Source of the DNA: CADCVT01 sp036389485
Lineage (GTDB): Bacteria; Actinomycetota; Thermoleophilia; Solirubrobacterales; Solirubrobacteraceae
DNA: 24,655 nt
Assembly (NCBI GenBank): GCA_036389485.1
Contig: DASVPR010000014.1
Location: 1 to 24,655, forward strand
Direction of reading: 5' to 3'
Shown here: one piece after another, positions 15,243 to 24,655 of the stretch
Position numbering within the stretch: the first letter of the stretch is position 1
Layout of the letters: each line of letters opens with the position of its first letter
Notes under the pieces: generated by a model
What the model saw: only the letters and a program-made list of their open reading frames with translations
Databases searched by the model: none
What the model was told of the DNA's origin: nothing
Position numbers and translations under genes: made by a program

Positions 15243-15995
15243 CTGTCATCGAACCGACGAACGGCTCCGCGCAAGGCTGACACCGCTCGCCGGTGTTGGC
15301 GCGTTGCCGCTCTTCTCGCGCTGGCGCTGCCCGGCACCGCCGACGCCCAGGCGCTCAAGACCGCGCACATCGACACGGGCGAAGCGCGCGTCGACGGCCG
15401 CAGCGTCCTCGTCACCGGCGGCTTCGTCGACCCGAAGACCGGCGAGGGGCGCGTCGAGCTCGCGCGCGGGCGTGCGATCCGGCTCGACCGCCGCACCGTG
15501 CGGCGCGTGCGCTCGACGTGGATTCGCACCCGGGTCGTCGCACGCGTCCGCGGCCGCACGATCGCGCTGCGCCTGACGCTCGCGCAGATGCTGTTCGCCG
15601 GCGGCACGACCACCCTCACGCTGGACCCCACGACGTTCCCGGAGGGCGGCGAGGCCGCCTTCCGCATCATCGGCGGCCGGCTCCAGGCGGAGACCGCTCG
15701 CGGCGAGCTCGCGCACCGCGGCGTCCTCTCGCTCGGGCCCGTCGCGCTGCAGGACATCGGCTTCCTCGGCGGCGTCGGGATGACCGCGCAGTTCGGCGAC
15801 GTGCGCGGGCTGGTGGCGACCGCCGGCCCAGCGCGGGCGCGGCGGTCGGGCCCGCACGGCGTCAGGATCGGGCCGGTGCCGGCGCGCTTCACGGAGGACG
15901 CCGCGGAGCGCCTGAACTTCTACTTCCAGACCGACCGCTTCCGCGAGGGCATGCCGCTCGGGACGGTCACGGTACGCGGGCGCCTGCGCGGGTAG
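15243..15995 (+). CDS. Secreted beta-rich protein of unknown function, start codon unresolved
   Basis: The frame encodes a convincing signal peptide, RRCWRVAALLALALPGTADA followed by QALKT, cleavage expected near 15347. Yet no in-frame ATG, GTG or TTG precedes it; the first canonical start is the GTG at 15498, which would remove the signal peptide and about 50 mature residues. A CTG at 15243 is the only near-cognate candidate nearby and is used as a provisional start (250 residues). The mature part seems to hold two related beta modules, GGFVDPKTGEGRVELARG and GGRLQAETARGELAHRG, about 85 residues apart. These resemble the repeats of HtaA-like cell-surface proteins, but I cannot confirm the family. 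A sequencing error, a frameshift or a non-canonical start are all possible. It ends 9 bp before the DUF255 gene. Confidence 0.65.
   Translation: MSSNRRTAPRKADTARRCWRVAALLALALPGTADAQALKTAHIDTGEARVDGRSVLVTGGFVDPKTGEGRVELARGRAIRLDRRTVRRVRSTWIRTRVVARVRGRTIALRLTLAQMLFAGGTTTLTLDPTTFPEGGEAAFRIIGGRLQAETARGELAHRGVLSLGPVALQDIGFLGGVGMTAQFGDVRGLVATAGPARARRSGPHGVRIGPVPARFTEDAAERLNFYFQTDRFREGMPLGTVTVRGRLRG
15256..15282 (-). promoter_or_regulatory. Candidate ECF-type promoter of the DGPF-sigma operon
   Basis: On the minus strand TGTCAG (15277-15282), a 17 bp spacer and CGTC (15256-15259) resemble ECF promoters with a TGTC-type -35 and a CGTC-type -10. ECF42 promoters are reported to have a TGTCGA-like -35. 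The predicted start gives a leader of about 40 nt. It would make the operon self-activating. It overlaps the 5' region of the plus-strand secreted gene. Confidence 0.35.
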
Positions 15996-16004
15996 GCCGC
16001 GGTC

Positions 16005-17953
<1,949 letters not shown>

Positions 17954-17957
<4 letters not shown>

Positions 17958-18829
17958 CGACGCCGCTTGAACGTCACGAGCGCGCTGTGGCCGGCGCCGA
18001 AGGTCGGGGTGCGCCCGAGCGAGCGCGGGTTGATGAGCCAGTGCAGGTCCCCGCCGAGGATGTGCGCGCTCGCGAGCCCCTCGGCCTCCCCGCCAATGAT
18101 CCGCTCGATCTCGAGACGGCGGCGGCCGGTGGTCGTGTCGATCCGCCACACCTGGAAGAGCGCGCCGCGGAACTCGGCCGCGTACATGCGGCCCCGGTAG
18201 AAGGCCACGCCGGTCGCGCCGCCGTTGGGGAACGCGCCCTTCACGCGCTGCACGGGGAGCAGCATCGGCCCGGCGGGCGCCGCGTTCGCCTCGGTGACCT
18301 GGGTCAGGTCGTAGCGCAGCAGGTCCGCCTCGTCCTGGGTGTAGAGCGACCTTCCGTCGGGCGAGACCGCGGCCCACATCGCCTTCTTGATCTGCGACGG
18401 GTCGAGCTTGACGTAGTAGCGCCAGCGGAGCGTGCGGGGGTCGACGACCGCGATCGAGCCGGTGCCGCAGTGGTTGCCGGTGCTCGCCTGGTAGCACTCG
18501 AGCGGCAGCAGGAGGCGGCCCCCCTCGGCGGTGTCGTAGTCGAGGTCGCCGACGTGGTCGTAGCCCTCGGCCTCGGACACCTCGGGCGGGATCGCGACGT
18601 CGTGCCTCCCGGTCTCGCGCAGCGAGCCCGTCGTCCCGAACAGCTGGTTGGTGCCGGTGAAGAAGAACGCGTTCTTCGGGGACGCGGCGACGCCCTGGAA
18701 GTACTCCAGCGGGACCTCGGACACGCGGACCTGCTTCCAGCGGCCCGGGTCCTTCGCGGCGGCGACCGGCGCGGCGGCGAGCGCGAGCGCGGCCGCTAGA
18801 GCACCGGCAAGTAGCGCTCGAGTTCCCAC
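17954..18829 (-). CDS. Secreted beta-propeller-like protein, unknown function
   Basis: 291 residues beginning at a GTG inside the 3' end of glnA, which overlaps it by 34 bp. Residues 1-25 form a signal peptide (MGTRALLAGALAAALALAAA, cleavage after VAAA). The rest is rich in short beta segments with WD/YVTN-type phrases such as SIAVVDPRTLRWRYYV, AAVSPDGRSLYTQDEADLLRYDL and GVAFYRGRMYAAEF, suggesting a small propeller. A CYQASTGNHC segment may form a disulphide. No catalytic motif is visible. The overlap with glnA indicates translational coupling, but a link to nitrogen metabolism is not evident. A start further inside the overlap is possible, though it would shorten the signal peptide. Confidence 0.75.
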
Positions 18830-20133
18830 TTGGTCACCTGCACTCGGTAGTCCTCCCACTCCTGGCGCTTGATCTCGACGAACCGGTTGAACGTGTGCTC
18901 GCCGAGGGTGCGGAGCACGAGCTCGGACTCCGCCGCGATCTCGATCGCCTCGCCGAGCGTCTCGGGCAGCTGCTCGATGCCGAGGCGCCGGCGCTCGTCC
19001 GGGCCGAGGTGGTAGAGGTTCTTCTCCATCGGCTCCGGCAGCTCGTAGCCCTTCTCGATCCCCTCGAGGCCGGCCTGCAGCAGCGCCGCGAAGGTCAGGT
19101 ACGGGTTGCACGCCGGGTCCGGGCAGCGCAGCTCCATGTGGGTGTGCTCGTCCTGGCCGGCGTGGTGCGGCGGGACGCGGACGAGCGCGCTGCGGTTGCG
19201 GCGCGACCACGCGACGTAGACGGGGGCCTCGAAGCCGGGGACGAGCCGCTTGTACGAGTTGACCCACTGCGCGAAGACGGCGCTCAGCTCGCGGGCGTGC
19301 CTGAGCTGGCCGGCGATGAAGCCGCGGCCGACCTCGCTGAGGCTGTAGGGGTCGTCGGCGTCGAAGAACGCGTTGCGGCCGTCCTTGTGGAGGCTCAGGT
19401 GCGTGTGCATCCCGGAGCCGTTCTCGCCCTCGAGCGGCTTGGGCATGAACGTCGCGTGCCAGCCCTCCTTCAGCGCGTACTCCTTCACGGTGATGCGGGA
19501 GGTGACGACGTTGTCCGCGGCGCTCAGCGCGTCGGTGGCGCGCAGCGCGATCTCGTGCTGGCTCGGGCCGCCCTCGTGGTGGCTCGTGTCGACGGGGATG
19601 TTCAGCTGCTCGAGCGCGAGGACGGTCTCGCGGCGGACGTCGCTGCCGGCGTCGAGCGTCGTGAGGTCGAAGTAGCCGCCCTCGTCGAGCGGCTCGGTCG
19701 AGCGGCGATCCTTGAACAGGAAGTACTCGGGCTCGACGCCGACGTGGAGCGCGTCGAAGCCCATCGAGTGCATCCGCTCGATCGCGCGCCGGAGGACGTA
19801 GCGCGGGTCGCCCTCGTACGGCGTGCGCTCGGGGGTGAGGACGTCGCAGAAGATCCGCGCGACGCCGTGCTCGGCGGGGCGCCACGGGAGGGTCGCGAAC
19901 GTGCGCGGGTCGGGCATGGCGATCATGTCCGACTCCTCGACAGGGTTGAAGCCGGTGATGCTCGACCCGTCGAAGGCGACCCCGCGGTCGAGCGTGGACT
20001 CGAGTTGGTCGCGGCCGATGCTGAACGACTTCAGGTGGCCGAGGACGTCGGTGAACCACAGCCGGACGAAGCGGATGTTCCGCTCGTCGCAGAGCTGCAG
20101 GACGTCGTTCGCCGTGCTCGGCTGGTCGGCCAT
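18796..20133 (-). CDS. glnA: Type I glutamine synthetase (glutamate-ammonia ligase)
   Basis: Makes glutamine from glutamate, ammonia and ATP. The 445 residues match the short GSI-alpha form without the 25-residue insertion of GSI-beta. Seen in order: VAFDGSSITGF (53-62), EESDM (66-70), VGVEPEYFLF (E134, E136), GGPSQHEIALR (E194), GSGMHTHLSL (H243, H245), VNSYKRLVPG (R296), RRNRSALVRV and ELRCPDPACNPYL (E334, R336). Two features differ from well-studied enzymes. The usual Arg before the metal Glu in 'RxExR' is His here (THMELR), and a His/Asp-rich loop HHAGQDEHTH precedes it. The adenylylation-site region reads EKNLYHLGPDE, with a Tyr present (Y374), but the flanks resemble GSI-alpha, so adenylylation is uncertain. 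A specialised GlnA-like ligase cannot be excluded. Confidence 0.88.
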   Translation of the reverse strand: MADQPSTANDVLQLCDERNIRFVRLWFTDVLGHLKSFSIGRDQLESTLDRGVAFDGSSITGFNPVEESDMIAMPDPRTFATLPWRPAEHGVARIFCDVLTPERTPYEGDPRYVLRRAIERMHSMGFDALHVGVEPEYFLFKDRRSTEPLDEGGYFDLTTLDAGSDVRRETVLALEQLNIPVDTSHHEGGPSQHEIALRATDALSAADNVVTSRITVKEYALKEGWHATFMPKPLEGENGSGMHTHLSLHKDGRNAFFDADDPYSLSEVGRGFIAGQLRHARELSAVFAQWVNSYKRLVPGFEAPVYVAWSRRNRSALVRVPPHHAGQDEHTHMELRCPDPACNPYLTFAALLQAGLEGIEKGYELPEPMEKNLYHLGPDERRRLGIEQLPETLGEAIEIAAESELVLRTLGEHTFNRFVEIKRQEWEDYRVQVTKWELERYLPVL

Positions 20134-20138
20134 TGAGC

Positions 20139-20166
20139 GGGCAGACTAGCCCGTGGGCGGCTGCCC
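20139..20166 (-). promoter_or_regulatory. glnA promoter region: -10 hexamer inside an inverted repeat
   Basis: On the minus strand TAGTCT (20143-20148) lies 9 nt before the ATG at 20133, suggesting a leaderless mRNA. It sits within an inverted repeat, GGGCAG and CTGCCC (20139-20144 and 20161-20166) separated by 16 bp, which could be an operator covering the promoter. No Shine-Dalgarno is visible. Confidence 0.4.
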
Positions 20167-20195
20167 TTTGGTCCTCGGTTGGTGGCCCGCCGGTC

Positions 20196-20678
20196 CTACA
20201 GCGCGACGCTCAGCAGCGCGGCGGCGTCCGCGCTCGGGCTGCTGATCACGGCGACGAGGATGAGCAGGAGGCCGAGCAGGACCGCCCACATGGCGACCTT
20301 GTCCGGGCGCGGCCCGACGCGCTCGTCGGCGCGGCGGCCGCGGATGCGCTGCGGGCCGGGGCTCGCGATCGGCGCGACGCCGTGGATGCGGTCGACCTGC
20401 CCGCGGATCTCGATCGTGCGCCGCTCGGGCTTCTTCGGCGCGGGCGCGAGGGACTCGTCGAGCCAGACCTCCGGCTCGGGCCGCTCGCGGCGGCGCGGCT
20501 CGCGCGGCTCGGTCCCGCGGCGGGCCACTCCGCGCGGCGCCGCGGTTGCGCGGTGCTCGGCGGTCGGGCGGCGGTCGAAGCGGCCGGTTCGCGGCGCGCG
20601 GTCTTCGGTCCCGCCTTCCTCGGCGGGGCGGAGGTGCTGCACATCGGCCCACCAGGGCCGTGTGGCCGTCTGGCTCAT
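20196..20678 (-). CDS. Small protein with a C-terminal membrane helix, behind a c-di-AMP riboswitch
   Basis: 160 residues. Residues 1-about 125 are hydrophilic, rich in Arg, Pro and Glu and probably disordered. VAMWAVLLGLLLILVAVISS (about 128-147) is a single transmembrane segment near the end, so the long N-terminal part is likely cytoplasmic and tail-anchored; the opposite orientation is possible. No domain is recognised. The ATG at 20678 has AGAGGAA 8 nt upstream, and the riboswitch ends only 21 nt before the start. This makes the gene the direct target of c-di-AMP control, and a role in turgor, K+ or cell-wall balance is a reasonable inference. glnA follows 62 bp downstream with its own candidate promoter. 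Confidence 0.75.
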   Translation of the reverse strand: MSQTATRPWWADVQHLRPAEEGGTEDRAPRTGRFDRRPTAEHRATAAPRGVARRGTEPREPRRRERPEPEVWLDESLAPAPKKPERRTIEIRGQVDRIHGVAPIASPGPQRIRGRRADERVGPRPDKVAMWAVLLGLLLILVAVISSPSADAAALLSVAL

Positions 20679-20699
20679 GCGTCTCGTTCCTCTTCTCGT

Positions 20700-20887
20700 C
20701 GGCTTACGGGGTTAGCTGACGGGCTCGCGCCGGAAGAGCTGCGCTACGCCTCGAAGGTCGAGGTGATTCGCCCCCAGAGTGGGTCCCCCGCTCCCGCGGT
20801 CACCGGTGCATCCGCGCATCGGCTTCCTCGGGACTCAGCGGTCCAAACGGCGCGGATCGTAGCAGGGCCGAAAACTCCTGCAAGCCG
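20700..20887 (-). promoter_or_regulatory. c-di-AMP riboswitch (ydaO-yuaA type)
   Basis: On the minus strand the conserved blocks of the ydaO-yuaA leader appear in order and with normal spacing. GCGGGAGCGGGGGACCCA is at 20780-20797, GGGGGCGAATCACC at 20762-20775, and the closing block GAGCCCGTCAGCTAACCCC, then GTAAGCCG, at 20700-20727. The terminal helix P1 would pair GTAAGCCG (20700-20707) with CGGCTTGC (20880-20887), seven Watson-Crick pairs and one G-U. A further 8 bp stem, ATCCGCGC with GCGCGGAT, fits the 5' part. Members of this class bind c-di-AMP and usually switch expression off. The 3' edge is 21 nt from the start codon of the small membrane protein, so control of ribosome access is plausible; I see no terminator hairpin. 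The 5' boundary is inferred. Confidence 0.92.
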
Positions 20888-20893
20888 GTCGCT

Positions 20894-20899
20894 GTTATG
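20894..20899 (-). promoter_or_regulatory. Candidate -10 hexamer CATAAC ahead of the riboswitch
   Basis: On the minus strand CATAAC lies 6 nt before the predicted 5' strand of riboswitch helix P1, so transcription would start right at the aptamer. The -35 match 17 bp upstream (CTGCAA) is weak. Confidence 0.3.
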
Positions 20900-20931
20900 G
20901 CAAGTGAAGGTCGCCCTTGCAGGGCTTTTGG

Positions 20932-21420
20932 CTATTCGCGGCCGGCGACGGCGGCCACGAAGTCCGCGACCTGACGCGCCTCGCGCCCCTCGTAGAGCAG
21001 CGCGGGCATCTGGCCCTGCCCGCGGGCGCGGCCCTTCTCGATCGCGTCCTCGACCAGTTTCTTCGGCGGGCGGAGGGCGTCGAGGCTCGGGCCGACGGTG
21101 CCGACGGCGTTCGCCGCCTTCAGCGTGTGGCACTGCGCGCAGCTCTGGCCGAACAGCTCGCGGCCCTTCTCCTGGTCGTCGGTCAGCTCGATGCCGCCGT
21201 GCGCGTCCTTCGACTGCTCGTCGCCGTTGAGGAACCCGACCGCGACCGGGATCCCGACCCCGAACAGCGCCGCGGTCGCGACCACGAAGAGCGCGATCAG
21301 CCGCCGCCCCGCGCGGGTCTCGGAGTTGAGCAGCGGCCCGCGCCGGCCGCTCTTCATGGCGGCCAGGACCGTCCCGAGACCGAGGACGAGGAAGAAGAGA
21401 ACGAACGCGAGGGTTGCCAT
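20932..21420 (-). CDS. Membrane-anchored c-type cytochrome
   Basis: 162 residues. Two hydrophobic segments (about 4-21 and 41-63) are followed by an exported monohaem cytochrome c domain (about 75-160). The haem site is GQSCAQCH (C94, C97, axial H98), and the distal ligand is M138 in GQGQMPALLYEGREARQVADFVAAVAG. This is a class I cytochrome c, probably passing electrons in the respiratory chain at the outer face of the membrane. Two N-terminal helices, rather than a cleaved signal, resemble small cytochromes of Thermoleophilia and other actinobacteria. TAATCT 9 nt upstream of the ATG suggests a leaderless mRNA. The gene lies 90 bp downstream of dnaE2, with no functional link apparent. Confidence 0.9.
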   Translation of the reverse strand: MATLAFVLFFLVLGLGTVLAAMKSGRRGPLLNSETRAGRRLIALFVVATAALFGVGIPVAVGFLNGDEQSKDAHGGIELTDDQEKGRELFGQSCAQCHTLKAANAVGTVGPSLDALRPPKKLVEDAIEKGRARGQGQMPALLYEGREARQVADFVAAVAGRE

Positions 21421-21429
21421 CGCGGCGCG

Positions 21430-21435
21430 AGATTA
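21430..21435 (-). promoter_or_regulatory. Candidate -10 hexamer TAATCT of the cytochrome c gene
   Basis: On the minus strand TAATCT is followed by 9 nt and the ATG at 21420. There is no Shine-Dalgarno, so the mRNA is probably leaderless. No clear -35. Confidence 0.45.
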
Positions 21436-21510
21436 CCCAGGTGAGCGGCGCGGCGATTCGTGGCGCAGGGGGACGGCGCCCGGGGGCGCGCGGGTGGCCA
21501 CTCGCCGCGA

Positions 21511-24655
<3,145 letters not shown>

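Noticed and set aside
15498..15995. Canonical GTG start for the secreted protein
   Set aside because: It would discard an evident signal peptide and the first repeated module encoded in the same open frame.
20913..20925. Hairpin GCCCT-TGC-AGGGC after the cytochrome c gene as a terminator
   Set aside because: The T tract (TTTT) follows it only on the plus strand, where nothing is transcribed; on the gene's own strand there is no T tract and the stem is only 5 bp.

Overview
The window is a very GC-rich, gene-dense stretch of chromosome with third-position G/C bias, many GTG starts and short or overlapping gene junctions. Gene content (an ECF42-type sigma factor with a DGPF partner, a c-di-AMP riboswitch, two different glutamine synthetase family genes, a DnaE2 polymerase, secreted alpha/beta hydrolases with long Arg-rich tails) suggests a soil actinobacterium. 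The class Thermoleophilia (Solirubrobacterales) fits best; this placement is inference from style and content, not from a marker gene. No tRNA, rRNA, CRISPR array, transposase or phage gene was seen. Every stretch longer than 300 bases holds a gene.

Layout. (1) 52-7701, plus strand: a probable amine or amino-compound catabolic cluster with a FadR-type regulator, a GlnA3/PuuA-like gamma-glutamyl ligase, a K+/H+ antiporter with an RCK_C domain, an APC permease, an aldehyde dehydrogenase and an SDR dehydrogenase. Junctions are 12 bp, 3 bp, about 59 bp (with its own promoter), an 8 bp overlap and 3 bp. (2) 7711-8232: a small HARE-HTH-like DNA-binding protein on the minus strand and a repeat-rich divergent control region. 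(3) 8233-10052, plus strand: a secreted esterase followed by a four-helix membrane protein overlapping it by 4 bp. (4) 10028-11621, minus strand: ridA then ilvA, an enzyme and the deaminase that handles its reactive product. (5) 11659-13572: a secreted TAP-type hydrolase, divergent from ridA. (6) 13610-15210, minus strand: a DGPF/YCII protein and an ECF42 sigma factor with a 4 bp overlap. (7) 15243-17957, plus strand: a secreted protein with no canonical start codon at its signal peptide, and a DUF255 thioredoxin-fold protein. (8) 17954-24655, minus strand: dnaE2 (running off the right edge), a membrane-anchored cytochrome c, a c-di-AMP riboswitch with a small membrane protein, glnA, and a secreted beta-propeller-like protein.

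The points most worth a second look are: a ydaO-type c-di-AMP riboswitch 21 nt ahead of an uncharacterised single-helix membrane protein; a 106 bp imperfect palindrome inserted in frame in dnaE2; a repeated arrangement in which a TANNNT -10 hexamer sits 7-10 nt ahead of the start codon of seven genes, indicating widespread leaderless mRNAs; the HARE-HTH protein with its repeats; and the start-less secreted gene with an internally duplicated module.
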